From NCBI RefSeq assembly GCF_002158905.1, contig NZ_CP021431.1:2170001-2234000 (forward strand): 64,000 bases of DNA. Reading direction: 5' to 3'. Origin of the DNA: Yoonia vestfoldensis. GTDB taxonomy: Bacteria; Pseudomonadota; Alphaproteobacteria; Rhodobacterales; Rhodobacteraceae. Every line of letters begins with the position of its first letter. Within the stretch, counting starts at the first letter, position 1. Position numbers and translations under genes: made by a program. Positions 1-8,129 of this stretch are shown piece by piece. The notes beneath the pieces are model-generated. The model searched no databases. It saw only the letters and a program-made list of their open reading frames with translations, and was not told the origin of the DNA.

Positions 1-857
1 GTCCCGTCGGACCACAGCTTTTCGATCTCGGCGGGGGTGCCCTCCATACGGTATTCGCGCGGGATGCCGATGGTCTTGCCCTTGATATCGCCGGTCAGGG
101 CTGCCTCGAAATCCGGCACCGGCAGATCGGCGCTGGTGCTGTCACGGGCGTCATGGCCGCACATCGCCTGCAACATGATGGCGCAATCGCGCACATCCTT
201 GGTCATCGGACCCGCCTGATCCAGCGAGGAGGCGAAGGCCACGATCCCCCAGCGCGACACCCGCCCATAGGTGGGTTTCAGCCCGGTGATACCGGTAAAG
301 GCCGCAGGCTGGCGGATTGACCCGCCGGTATCAGTGCCAGTGGCCGCAAGGCAGAGATCAGCCGCGACAGCGCTGGCCGACCCGCCGGACGATCCGCCGG
401 GCGTCAGCTGACGGTCATCAACCTTCCACGGGTTGATCGCGGGGCCATAGACGGAGGTTTCATTGGACGAGCCCATGGCGAATTCATCCATGTTCAGCTT
501 GCCCAGCATCACCGCACCGGCATCGAACAGCTTGGCCGTAACGGTGGATTCATATTCCGGCTTGAACCCTTCCAAGATGCGCGAGGCCGCCTGCGACGGC
601 ACATTCTTGGTGCAGAACAGATCCTTGATCCCCAGCGGGATGCCGCACATCGCGGGCGCATCGCCGGATTTGATCCGCGCATCAGCGGCACTGGCCTGGG
701 CCAGCGCGATCTCGGGGGTTTTATGCACGAAAGCGCCCAGCGCATCGGCCCCGTCAATGGCGGTCAGGCAGGCCTGCGTGATCTCGGTGCTGGTCACCTC
801 GCCTTTGCGCAGCGCGTCGCGGGCAGCAGCAATCGTCAGTTTGGTCAGATCATTCAT
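1..857 (-). CDS. gatA: Asp-tRNA(Asn)/Glu-tRNA(Gln) amidotransferase subunit A (3' end outside window)
   Basis: Catalytic subunit of the GatCAB amidotransferase, which converts misacylated Glu-tRNA(Gln) and Asp-tRNA(Asn) to the amidated forms; GatA releases ammonia from glutamine. The first 285 residues are visible, starting MNDLTK. The amidase signature is clear: GIPLGIKD carries the catalytic lysine, and [11 protein letters not shown] followed by [14 protein letters not shown] carries the cis-serine and nucleophilic serine. The ATG shares its A with the TAA stop of gatC (TAATG), so the two are translationally coupled. The C-terminal part lies beyond base 1. Confidence 0.96.
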   Translation of the reverse strand, partial: MNDLTKLTIAAARDALRKGEVTSTEITQACLTAIDGADALGAFVHKTPEIALAQASAADARIKSGDAPAMCGIPLGIKDLFCTKNVPSQAASRILEGFKPEYESTVTAKLFDAGAVMLGKLNMDEFAMGSSNETSVYGPAINPWKVDDRQLTPGGSSGGSASAVAADLCLAATGTDTGGSIRQPAAFTGITGLKPTYGRVSRWGIVAFASSLDQAGPMTKDVRDCAIMLQAMCGHDARDSTSADLPVPDFEAALTGDIKGKTIGIPREYRMEGTPAEIEKLWSDG

Positions 858-1144
858 TATTCCACCACCTTCGGCACGGCAAAAAACCCTTCGCGCGCAT
901 CGGGCGCATTTTTCAGCACGGCGGCCTGCTGGTTGCCGTCGGTCACCACATCATCACGGCGTTTGAGCCGCTGCGGCGTGACCGAGGTCATCGGCTCTAC
1001 CCCGTCGACATTCACCTCGTTCAATTGTTCGATGAATCCCAGGATCGCGTTGAATTCAGAGGCCAGCGCCGGCAGCGCGTCTTCGGCGACCTCGATGCGG
1101 GCGAGCTTGGCCACGCGGCGGGCGGTTTCGGTATCAATCGACAT
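857..1144 (-). CDS. gatC: Asp-tRNA(Asn)/Glu-tRNA(Gln) amidotransferase subunit C
   Basis: Small (95-residue) GatC subunit that wraps around and stabilises GatA in the GatCAB complex. I chose the start at [17 protein letters not shown], which is the family N-terminus and gives the usual length; an in-frame extension to 1225 would add 27 residues that overlap the end of the upstream gene. It ends in the typical proline/lysine-containing tail (FFAVPKVVE). It precedes gatA with a one-base overlap. Confidence 0.95.
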   Translation of the reverse strand: MSIDTETARRVAKLARIEVAEDALPALASEFNAILGFIEQLNEVNVDGVEPMTSVTPQRLKRRDDVVTDGNQQAAVLKNAPDAREGFFAVPKVVE

Positions 1145-1178
1145 GGGCAGAATTCTCCGGTGCAATCTTCCTGCGCGT

Positions 1179-1832
1179 TTAGCGGTCTCGGGCCGCGCCC
1201 GCAAGCATATGGCGGCGGTAAACAAGGATCATCCATGCCAGCATCACCGCATTGAAGATATGCCACAGAAAATGCGTCCCGAAGGGCAGCATAGCGCAGA
1301 GCATTTCATCAACAGACCGCGCGCTGATCGACAGCGCCAGCAGCGCCGCCCCGATCATGAACCCCCGCCTGATATGGGGCAGTTTGCGCAAGGCCAGCCC
1401 GTAGATCACCAAAAGGATCGGCACGGTCCAATAAAAGGCCGAAATCCCGAAAAACGGCAGCCTCCCCAACAGCGGCACCGTGATCGCGGCAAAAGGCACA
1501 AATAGCGCCGTGGCCCCCAAGGCAGACCAAAGCCGCAGCCCGATCACATCGCGGTGCACACCAAAAAGATACAGCAGGATAAAGGCCCCGATGGGGACCA
1601 CATCCAGTAGCGCGGCCCAAGGTGTCGCAAAAGTGTGAAACAGGAAACTGCCCAATCCGATGCTGAACAAGATCGCGGCCAGCGCGCGCGCCAGCGGCAG
1701 CCCCGCCACGCGTGGCCAGACCCAGATGGCGGCGATGATGAAGGCCAGATTGGTCACCGCATTGATCGGTTCGGACCAGAAACTGGGGTCGATCCGTTCG
1801 CAATAGGCGTCGATATGGCTGTGCCAGTCCAT
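1179..1832 (-). CDS. Ceramidase-family (CREST-like) integral membrane protein
   Basis: 217-residue multi-pass membrane protein. The N-terminal DWHSHIDAYCERIDPSFWSEP-type segment, followed by a hydrophobic stretch with N-A-V-T-N-L-A, is the signature of the alkaline ceramidase family, as are SFLFHTFAT (about residue 63-71) and a C-terminal GTHFLWHIFNA carrying HxxxH; these His/Asp residues would form the metal site in the membrane. About seven hydrophobic segments are visible. Bacterial substrates are usually unknown, so ceramide hydrolysis is inferred from the family only. It lies 34 bases upstream of gatC and may share its transcript. Confidence 0.8.
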   Translation of the reverse strand: MDWHSHIDAYCERIDPSFWSEPINAVTNLAFIIAAIWVWPRVAGLPLARALAAILFSIGLGSFLFHTFATPWAALLDVVPIGAFILLYLFGVHRDVIGLRLWSALGATALFVPFAAITVPLLGRLPFFGISAFYWTVPILLVIYGLALRKLPHIRRGFMIGAALLALSISARSVDEMLCAMLPFGTHFLWHIFNAVMLAWMILVYRRHMLAGAARDR

Positions 1833-1865
1833 GGGGGCCTCTTGAGGGGTTTGAAAAACTCTTAT

Positions 1866-1901
1866 GCCTCCGGCGGGAGTATTTTTGGAAAAAAGAAGAT
1901 G
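1866..1901. repeat. Dispersed intergenic repeat, short form (copy 1, A-type end)
   Basis: Reads GCCTCCGGCGGGAGTATTTTTGG, then AAAAAAGAAGATG. It sits 3 bases beyond the tadA stop codon. The same A-type sequence recurs at 21846, within 25997-26095 and within 60805-60913. Confidence 0.85.
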
Positions 1902-1904
1902 TGA

Positions 1905-2351
1905 TCAGCGTTTTGCGGCGAAGAAATCGCGCAACAGCTGTTCGGCCTGCGCGGCACTGATGCCGTCATAGATTTCGGGGCGGTGGTGGCATTGCGGATG
2001 GGCGAAGATCCGCGGCCCTTGGGCCACGCCGCCCGATTTGGGGTCGGCTGCGGCATAATAGAGCCGCGCGATGCGTGCATTGCTGATGGCGGCCGCGCAC
2101 ATCGGGCAGGGTTCGAGGGTGACGTAAAGATCGCAGCCCGTCAGCCTTTCCTGCCCCAAGCTCGCACAGGCGGCGCGGATGGCCAGCATTTCGGCATGGG
2201 CGGTGGGGTCGTTCAATTCCCGCGTCCGGTTGCCCGCCTGCGCGATGATCGCACCGTCCTGCGTGATCACGGCACCGACAGGCACCTCGCCGCGGGCGGC
2301 GGCGGCGCGCGCCTCGGTCAGCGCGATATCCATATGCGAGCGAAAAACCAT
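1905..2351 (-). CDS. tadA: tRNA-specific adenosine deaminase
   Basis: Deaminates A34 to inosine in tRNA-Arg(ACG), enabling wobble decoding. The zinc and catalytic motifs are present: PTAHAEMLAI (HAE, with the proton-shuttling Glu) and TLEPCPMCAAAI (PCxxC). The 148-residue length is normal. The drawn start is MVFRSHMDIALTEA; the second Met (base 2333) is an equally good start. The gene is divergent from the pseudouridine synthase at 2416, an arrangement common in alphaproteobacteria. Confidence 0.95.
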   Translation of the reverse strand: MVFRSHMDIALTEARAAAARGEVPVGAVITQDGAIIAQAGNRTRELNDPTAHAEMLAIRAACASLGQERLTGCDLYVTLEPCPMCAAAISNARIARLYYAAADPKSGGVAQGPRIFAHPQCHHRPEIYDGISAAQAEQLLRDFFAAKR

Positions 2352-2415
2352 TGCCGAGTGATGCCTGCGCGCGCAATCTCTGGCAAGGGCCGATCAAAGC
2401 GGCTAAGGGTGCGCG

Positions 2416-3240
2416 ATGAGCAATGATACACCCCAGGGCGACCGGATCGCCAAAGTCCTGTCGCGCGCAGGCGTCGCCAGCCGCCGCGATGCCGAACGCA
2501 TGATTGCCGAAGGCCGCGTCAGCGTGAACGGCAAGGTCATCACCAGCCCCGCGCTGAATGTCACCGAGGCGGACCGGATCGTCGTGGATGGCAAGGCGAT
2601 GCGCGCGCCCGAGGCGCCGCGCCTGTGGCTTTATCACAAGCCCGCGGGCCTGGTAACGACCGAGCGCGATGAAAAGGACCGCCCAACGGTTTTTGCCGCG
2701 CTGCCCGCGGATATGCCGCGGGTGATGTCGGTGGGCCGGCTTGATCTGAATTCCGAAGGCTTGCTTTTGTTGACCAATGACGGTGGCGTCAAGCGCCGGT
2801 TGGAGCTGCCCAGCACCGGCTGGCTGCGCCGTTACCGTGTGCGCATCAACGGATCGGTCAGCGAGGCCAAGCTGGATGTCTTGCGTGCGGGGATCACCGT
2901 AGAGGGCCTGCGTTATCAGCCGATGATCGTGACCTTTGACCGCCAGCAGGGCGCCAATGCCTGGCTGACCGTCAGCCTGCGCGAAGGCAAGAACCGCGAG
3001 ATCCGCCGCGCGATGGAGGCGATCGGCGTCACCGTGAACCGCCTGATCCGTGTCAGTTACGGCCCGTTCCAATTGGGCAACCTGGAGGCCGGTGCCGTCG
3101 ACGAGATCAAGGGCCGCGTTCTACGCGACCAGCTGGGATTGCCCGATAAAGAGCCGGGCAATACGGCTGCCAAACCCACCCCCACACGGGTGCGCAGGCC
3201 GGTCAACCGCCCCGTCGCAGGCAAGAAACGCCAGGGCTGA
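2416..3240 (+). CDS. 23S rRNA pseudouridine synthase (RluB/RsuA family)
   Basis: 274 residues. An N-terminal S4 RNA-binding domain (RIAKVLSRAGVASRRDAERMI, about residues 10-30) is followed by the RsuA-type catalytic domain with GRLDLNSEGLLLLTNDG (about residues 107-123), whose Asp is the nucleophile. REGKNREIRRAMEAIG is the second family signature. A basic, proline-rich tail (VRRPVNRPVAGKKRQG) probably binds rRNA. Most similar in architecture to RluB, which modifies U2605 of 23S rRNA; exact target not provable here. Confidence 0.9.
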   Translation: MSNDTPQGDRIAKVLSRAGVASRRDAERMIAEGRVSVNGKVITSPALNVTEADRIVVDGKAMRAPEAPRLWLYHKPAGLVTTERDEKDRPTVFAALPADMPRVMSVGRLDLNSEGLLLLTNDGGVKRRLELPSTGWLRRYRVRINGSVSEAKLDVLRAGITVEGLRYQPMIVTFDRQQGANAWLTVSLREGKNREIRRAMEAIGVTVNRLIRVSYGPFQLGNLEAGAVDEIKGRVLRDQLGLPDKEPGNTAAKPTPTRVRRPVNRPVAGKKRQG

Positions 3241-3330
3241 GCGTTTCGCGCCGCGATTTGACGCGCCGCCCTCGCAATCCACTGCGATGCTTCCTATCTG
3301 GTAGTCAACCATGACAGGAGTGCCTTTCCC

Positions 3331-3534
3331 ATGCTGCGTCTGATCCTGCTGCTAAGCTTTGTCGCCGTGCTGGCGCTGGGCTTTCTGGCTGTGCTGGGGG
3401 CTGTGCGCGTGCTGGCAGGGGATCGCGCAGACAAGGAGCCAGACCCGATGCCCCCGCCTTTTCGCCGGATAAGTTACATCGTCTTGATCATGCTGATGCT
3501 GGGCGTGACAAGCGGCTGGCTGGGCGCTGCCTGA
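3331..3534 (+). CDS. Small two-pass membrane protein, unknown function
   Basis: 67 residues with two hydrophobic segments (about residues 2-26 and 46-62) joined by a charged, proline-rich linker (DRADKEPDPMPPPF). A GGAG-type ribosome site (CAGGAGTGCC) precedes the ATG. Its TGA overlaps the ATG of the next gene (TGATG), so it is the first cistron of the XpaC/TelA operon. No family recognised. Confidence 0.6.
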   Translation: MLRLILLLSFVAVLALGFLAVLGAVRVLAGDRADKEPDPMPPPFRRISYIVLIMLMLGVTSGWLGAA

Positions 3535-4427
3535 TGGCGCGGCGGTTTGGTGGCAAGTTCAGCCCCGAGGGGGCCGGTTCCCACCCGCGCGCCGCAGCGG
3601 TCAATCCGCAGCGGATCAAGGCGGCCGGATCGCGCGGGCGTCTGCTTTATATCCCGGCCATCGTGCTGGTCCTGACCTCTTTGGGTGCGGGGCCGGGGGT
3701 GCTGGTCACGGCACTTGCCGGGGCGGGCATTTTGACGCTGGCGGCCTGGCTTTTGCAAGACGGGCTGCGCGCCGAGGCGGCCTATGACGCGCGTCAGGTC
3801 GCGCGCCGTCCGGCCCTGCCCCGCAAGATGCTGGCCTCGGCGCTGACTGGTCTTGGCGTGGCGATTGCCGCTTTGACCGGCGATAGCGATCTCACCGGCG
3901 CGGCGCTTTATGGGCTGGCCGCGCTGGCGCTGCATGTCGCGGCTTTCGGGATCGATCCTTTGCGTGACAAAAACCACGCGGGGCTGGACCGGTTTCAACA
4001 GGACCGCGTCGCGCGGGTGGTCGATGAGGCAGAGGCGCATCTGACCCAGATGGCCGCCGCCATCGCCAGCCTGAATGACCGCGCGCTGATCGCGCAGGTC
4101 GCCGGGTTCCAGCAGATCGCGCGCCGCATGATCGCCACCGTCGAGGCGGACCCGCGCGATCTGAGCGCGGCCCGCCGGTTTCTGGGAATCTATCTGATGG
4201 GCGCGCGCGATGCGACGGTCAAATTCGTCGAGATCACCCGCCGCGGTCCCGATGAAGCCGCACGCCGCAAATATCAGGCGCTTTTGTCCGATCTTGCGCA
4301 GAACTTTGCCGCCCGCACCGAAAAGATGCTGGTGGATGACCATGCTGATATGGATATTGAGATCAATGTGCTGCGCGACCGTTTGCAGCGAGAGGGCGTC
4401 AGCCTGAAAACGAAAGGGAACGAGTGA
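3534..4427 (+). CDS. XpaC-like protein (5-bromo-4-chloroindolyl phosphate hydrolysis family)
   Basis: 297 residues: basic N-terminus, then several hydrophobic segments (about residues 38-75 and 103-140), then a helical cytoplasmic domain. The C-terminal part (DQ-type sequence RVARVVDEAEAHLTQM... RFLGIYLMGARDATVKF) matches the XpaC family in pattern; the family name refers to an indirect phenotype in Bacillus, and no phosphatase motif is present. xpaC and telA homologues are adjacent in Bacillus as well (xpaC-yaaN). The stop overlaps the next start (TGATG). Role in membrane or toxic-anion stress is inferred from that pairing. Confidence 0.75.
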   Translation: MARRFGGKFSPEGAGSHPRAAAVNPQRIKAAGSRGRLLYIPAIVLVLTSLGAGPGVLVTALAGAGILTLAAWLLQDGLRAEAAYDARQVARRPALPRKMLASALTGLGVAIAALTGDSDLTGAALYGLAALALHVAAFGIDPLRDKNHAGLDRFQQDRVARVVDEAEAHLTQMAAAIASLNDRALIAQVAGFQQIARRMIATVEADPRDLSAARRFLGIYLMGARDATVKFVEITRRGPDEAARRKYQALLSDLAQNFAARTEKMLVDDHADMDIEINVLRDRLQREGVSLKTKGNE

Positions 4428-5617
4428 TGTCCGAGACGACCCGTGCAAAGGCGGCCCAGGCTGTGGCCGAGATCGAGAAAGTAACAGCCGTGGTCCTGGC
4501 CGATCCATCGCGTGATCTGGTGGTGCTGGACAGCGCCGATGCGCCGACCAAGGCGGAAATCACCCGCCGCATGGCCCAGATCAATATCGGCGATACCAAT
4601 TCCATCGTCTCTTTTGGCGCCTCTGCCCAGACCGACTTGCAAGCGATCAGCCAGACCATGCTGGCGGGGGTGCGCAACAAGGATGTCGGCCCCGCCGGTG
4701 ACAGCCTGCGCAATATGGTCACGACGATCCGGGGCTTTGCAGTGTCCGAGCTTGACATGCGCCGCGACCGCAGCTGGTGGGAAAAGCTGATCGGCCGCGC
4801 CGCCCCGATCGCCAAATTCACCGCCCGTTTCGAAGAGGTCCAAGGCCAGATCGACAAGATCACCGATGATCTTTTGCGCCATGAACATGTGCTGCTCAAG
4901 GATATCGAAAGCCTCGATATGCTGTATGACAAGACCTTGCAATTTTACACCGAACTGGGGCTTTACATCGCCGCCGGCGAGGCAAAGCTGGCAGAGCTGG
5001 ACGCCACGACCATCCCCGCCAAAGAGGCCGAAGCCCAAGCCGCCCCCGAGGATGCGGCGATGATGCAGGCGCAGGAATTGCGCGATCTGCGCTCTGCCCG
5101 CGATGATCTGGACCGCCGTGTGCATGATCTGAAACTGACCCGTCAGGTGACGATGCAATCGCTGCCCTCGATCCGGCTGGTGCAGGAAAACGACAAATCC
5201 CTGGTGACCAAGATCAATTCGACCTTGGTCAACACGGTGCCTTTGTGGGAAACCCAGCTGGCGCAGGCGGTGACGATCCAGCGGTCCAGCGAGGCGGCAA
5301 AGGCCGTGCGCGCGGCCAATGATCTGACCAATGAATTGCTGACCGCCAATGCCCAGAACCTGCGCGACGCCAATAAGATGATCCGCACCGAAATCGAACG
5401 CGGCGTGTTCGACATCAACGCGGTCAAAGAGGCCAATGCGCAGCTGGTCGCCACGATCAATGAAAGCCTCGAAATCGCCGATGAAGGCAAGCGCAAGCGC
5501 GCCGCAGCCGAGATCGAGATGCAGAAGATGGAAGAAGAGCTGAAACAGACCTTATCGGCCGCGCGCGCGCGCAAGTCCGGCGGCGACAGCATCGGCAATG
5601 CCGCCGGTCGCGCCTAG
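4427..5617 (+). CDS. TelA/YaaN-family toxic anion resistance protein
   Basis: 396 residues, almost wholly alpha-helical and charged, consistent with the TelA family first linked to tellurite resistance. A conserved-type segment MRRDRSWWEKLIGRAAP (about residues 105-121) and the C-terminal helices (TNELLTANAQNLRDANKMI; ETQLAQAVTIQRS) match the family layout. I start at the ATG that overlaps the xpaC stop rather than at the GTG one codon earlier. Biochemical activity is unknown for the family; coupling to an XpaC-like membrane partner suggests a membrane-associated stress complex. Confidence 0.85.
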   Translation: MSETTRAKAAQAVAEIEKVTAVVLADPSRDLVVLDSADAPTKAEITRRMAQINIGDTNSIVSFGASAQTDLQAISQTMLAGVRNKDVGPAGDSLRNMVTTIRGFAVSELDMRRDRSWWEKLIGRAAPIAKFTARFEEVQGQIDKITDDLLRHEHVLLKDIESLDMLYDKTLQFYTELGLYIAAGEAKLAELDATTIPAKEAEAQAAPEDAAMMQAQELRDLRSARDDLDRRVHDLKLTRQVTMQSLPSIRLVQENDKSLVTKINSTLVNTVPLWETQLAQAVTIQRSSEAAKAVRAANDLTNELLTANAQNLRDANKMIRTEIERGVFDINAVKEANAQLVATINESLEIADEGKRKRAAAEIEMQKMEEELKQTLSAARARKSGGDSIGNAAGRA

Positions 5618-5623
5618 GCCGGT

Positions 5624-6577
5624 ATGATCGCGCCCCCGCATGTCATGGCCTTTGCCATCTGCGCGGCCTTTCTGGCCGGCTGCGGGGCTATGCCTGCGTC
5701 GCAGGTCGCAACGCCGCCCCCCAGCGCGGACATTGCCGAACCGGACCAGCCCGTGCTGCGCGACCCCAGCCCGACCAGCCGCGCCTTGATGGTCCATTAC
5801 GCCAATTTGCAGACCCAGATGCTGACCCAGAACCTGTTGCGCAGCGATGGCGGCGGCGCGGACACGCCCTTTACCGACACGATGCTGGCACGGAATTTCG
5901 CGCAGATCGCGCTTGCCACCGAATATGCCGACAGCAGCGATTTTTCGGTCCGCCAGCAAGGTGCGACCACCCTGCGCCGGTGGGAACAGCCGATCCGCAT
6001 GCATGTCGTGTTCAGCGATACTGTGCCGCTGGCCCAGCGCGATCAGGACCGCAGCAGCGTGGCCGCCTTTGCCGCGCGGCTGTCGCGGCTGACCGGCGTG
6101 CCGATCCGCCAAAGCGATGATAATCCCAATTTCCACATCCTGTTTCTGGACGAGGATGACCGCCGCAATGCCGCCAGCCAGATCCGCGATCTGGTGCCCG
6201 AGATCTCCAGCGCGACATTGCGCGGCATCGTCACGTTGTCGCGTGACCAATTATGCCTTGTGGCGGCGGTCTTCGCGCCCGGCCAGTCCAGCTATGCGCA
6301 GGCCATCGTGCTGATCCGCGCCGAACATCCCAGCCTGATCCGCGCCGCCTGTATCCACGAGGAACTGGCCCAGGGCATGGGGCTGGCAAATGACAGCGAT
6401 GCCGCGCGCCCGTCGATCTTTAATGACAGCGAGGAATTCGCGCTGCTGACGCGGCATGATGAATTGCTGCTGCGCATCCTTTACGACCCCCGCCTTGCCG
6501 CCGGCATGCCCCCCGCCACCGCCGCCCCGATCGCCGCCGAAATCGCGCGCGAGCTGACCGCCGCAGGGGCCAGCTGA
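5624..6577 (+). CDS. DUF2927 lipoprotein
   Basis: 317 residues with a signal peptide and lipobox (AAFLAGCGAM, Cys at about residue 19), so the mature protein is predicted to be lipid-anchored. The C-terminal half carries the DUF2927 hallmark: CIHEELAQGMGLANDS followed by FNDSEEFALLTRHDELLL and LYDPRLAAGM. The HE..xQ..G pattern resembles a metalloprotease helix with the second His replaced by Gln; whether it binds metal is unknown. It lies six bases after telA within the operon. Confidence 0.8.
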   Translation: MIAPPHVMAFAICAAFLAGCGAMPASQVATPPPSADIAEPDQPVLRDPSPTSRALMVHYANLQTQMLTQNLLRSDGGGADTPFTDTMLARNFAQIALATEYADSSDFSVRQQGATTLRRWEQPIRMHVVFSDTVPLAQRDQDRSSVAAFAARLSRLTGVPIRQSDDNPNFHILFLDEDDRRNAASQIRDLVPEISSATLRGIVTLSRDQLCLVAAVFAPGQSSYAQAIVLIRAEHPSLIRAACIHEELAQGMGLANDSDAARPSIFNDSEEFALLTRHDELLLRILYDPRLAAGMPPATAAPIAAEIARELTAAGAS

Positions 6578-6603
6578 CGCGCTCATCACAAGGAAAACCG
6601 CCC

Positions 6604-7698
6604 ATGTCCATTTTCGACTTTCTGTCCGGCCAGTTCATCGATGTCATCCATTGGACCGACACCACCCGCGACACGATGGTCTGGCGGTTCGAACGTCACG
6701 GGCATGAAATCAAATATGGCGCCAAACTGACCGTCCGCGAAGGCCAGGCCGCCGTTTTCGTGCATGAAGGCCAGCTGGCCGATGTGTTCACCCCCGGCCT
6801 TTACATGCTGGAAACCAATAACATGCCGGTGATGACCAGCCTGCAACATTGGGATCACGGCTTCAAAAGCCCGTTCAAATCGGAAATCTATTTCGTCAAC
6901 ACGACGCGGTTTTCCAACCTCAAATGGGGCACCAAGAACCCGATCATGCTGCGTGATCCCGAATTCGGCCCGACCCGCCTGCGCGCCTTTGGCACCTATA
7001 GCGTGCGGGTCGCCGATCCGGCCCTGTTCCTGCGCGAAATCGTCGGCACGGATGGCGCATTCACCATGGATGAAATCAGCTATCAGATCCGCAATATCAT
7101 CGTGCAGGAATTCAGCCGCGCGCTGGCGGCATCGGGTATTCCGGCGCTTGATATGGCGGCCAATACCGCCGATCTGGGCCAGCTGGTCGCCACCGCCATC
7201 GCCCCCACGATCAAGAAATACGGCCTGTCCCTGCCGGAATTGTATATCGAGAATATCAGCCTGCCCCCCGCCGTGGAAAAGGCGCTGGATGCGCGCACCT
7301 CGCGCGGGATCGCGGGCAATCTCGACGACCATCTGAAATGGAAAGCCGCCGAGGCGATGGCCAGCGAAAACTCTGCCGCAGGCCAGGCGATGGGGATGGG
7401 CATGGGGGCCGGTCTGGGCATGCAGATGGCCAATCCGCAGAATGGGCCTTGGGGGCCGCTGACAACACCCGCTGCCCCGCCGCCACCGCCCGTCGAACAT
7501 GTCTGGCATATCGCCGAAGCGGGTCAGGTATCTGGCCCGTTCTCCAAGGCCGCGATGGGCCGCAAAGTAACCGACGGCACGCTGACCCGCACCAGCATGG
7601 TCTGGACCCAAGGCCAGGATGGCTGGATGGCGGCCGAGGATGTGACCGAATTGGCGCAGCTTTTCACCATCATGCCACCGCCGCCGCCCGGCACATGA
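6604..7698 (+). CDS. SPFH-domain (YdjI/virion-core-like) protein with C-terminal GYF_2 domain
   Basis: 364 residues. Residues about 20-235 form an SPFH/band-7 module of the YdjI type (VREGQAAVFVHEGQLADVF; SEIYFVNTTRF; ARTSRG-type end). A Gly/Met/Pro-rich linker (about 245-295) leads to a C-terminal GYF_2 domain (WHIAEAGQVSGPFSKAAMG ... VWTQGQDGWMAAEDV), a peptide-binding fold. In Bacillus subtilis the related YdjI positions membrane-stress proteins; a scaffold role here is inferred from that. A ribosome site AAGGAAAA precedes the ATG. Confidence 0.85.
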   Translation: MSIFDFLSGQFIDVIHWTDTTRDTMVWRFERHGHEIKYGAKLTVREGQAAVFVHEGQLADVFTPGLYMLETNNMPVMTSLQHWDHGFKSPFKSEIYFVNTTRFSNLKWGTKNPIMLRDPEFGPTRLRAFGTYSVRVADPALFLREIVGTDGAFTMDEISYQIRNIIVQEFSRALAASGIPALDMAANTADLGQLVATAIAPTIKKYGLSLPELYIENISLPPAVEKALDARTSRGIAGNLDDHLKWKAAEAMASENSAAGQAMGMGMGAGLGMQMANPQNGPWGPLTTPAAPPPPPVEHVWHIAEAGQVSGPFSKAAMGRKVTDGTLTRTSMVWTQGQDGWMAAEDVTELAQLFTIMPPPPPGT

Positions 7699-8129
7699 GG
7701 CGGCATATGATACGGCGGCGCCTGACAATCTTGCTGCATTGGTCGATGGTCATGATGCTTTTGGCCATGGTCAAGGGCGGCACGGCCAATGAAATCCTGC
7801 GCTGGGCCTTTGTCGGCGCGGGGGTGATCTGGCTGGCCATGACAGCGGCCAAGGGCATGCTGGGCAAACCCGGCCCCAAGCTGCAAGGCGCTTTGCGCAA
7901 AGCCTATCCCTGGATGCACCGGGGGCTTTACGCGGTGATGGCCGCCAGCGTGGCGATCAATGCGGCGGCGCTGCTGGGCTATGCCAGCCTTGATGCGGCA
8001 TGGAACAGCCTGCTGGTGCTGTTGATGCTGGGCACGTTTCACGGCTTGTTTCATTTCTGGCGGCATAATGTGCTTTACGACAATGCCCTGCGGATGATGC
8101 TGCCGCGTTTCATGCATAAGATCTTATGA
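7695..8129 (+). CDS. Cytochrome b561-like small membrane protein
   Basis: 144 residues, about four transmembrane helices. The start overlaps the previous stop (ATGA); MIRRR at 7707 is an alternative. Histidines in or beside helices (LTILLHWSMV, WMHRGLYAVM, FHGLFHFWRH) fit di-haem binding by cytochrome b561 or hydrogenase-type cytochrome b proteins, but the protein is short and the haem ligands cannot be assigned with certainty. Its place between the SPFH and zinc-ribbon genes, overlapping both, suggests it belongs to the same membrane complex. Confidence 0.6.
   Translation: MRRHMIRRRLTILLHWSMVMMLLAMVKGGTANEILRWAFVGAGVIWLAMTAAKGMLGKPGPKLQGALRKAYPWMHRGLYAVMAASVAINAAALLGYASLDAAWNSLLVLLMLGTFHGLFHFWRHNVLYDNALRMMLPRFMHKIL

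Noticed and set aside
1866..1901. Dispersed repeat as an ordinary Rho-independent terminator
   Set aside because: The short forms lack a stem followed by a T-tract in the direction of the preceding gene; the six Ts come before, not after, the GC palindrome.
1966..3072. 368-residue minus-strand frame across tadA and the pseudouridine synthase
   Set aside because: It runs through two well-supported genes in a third frame and has no recognisable family.
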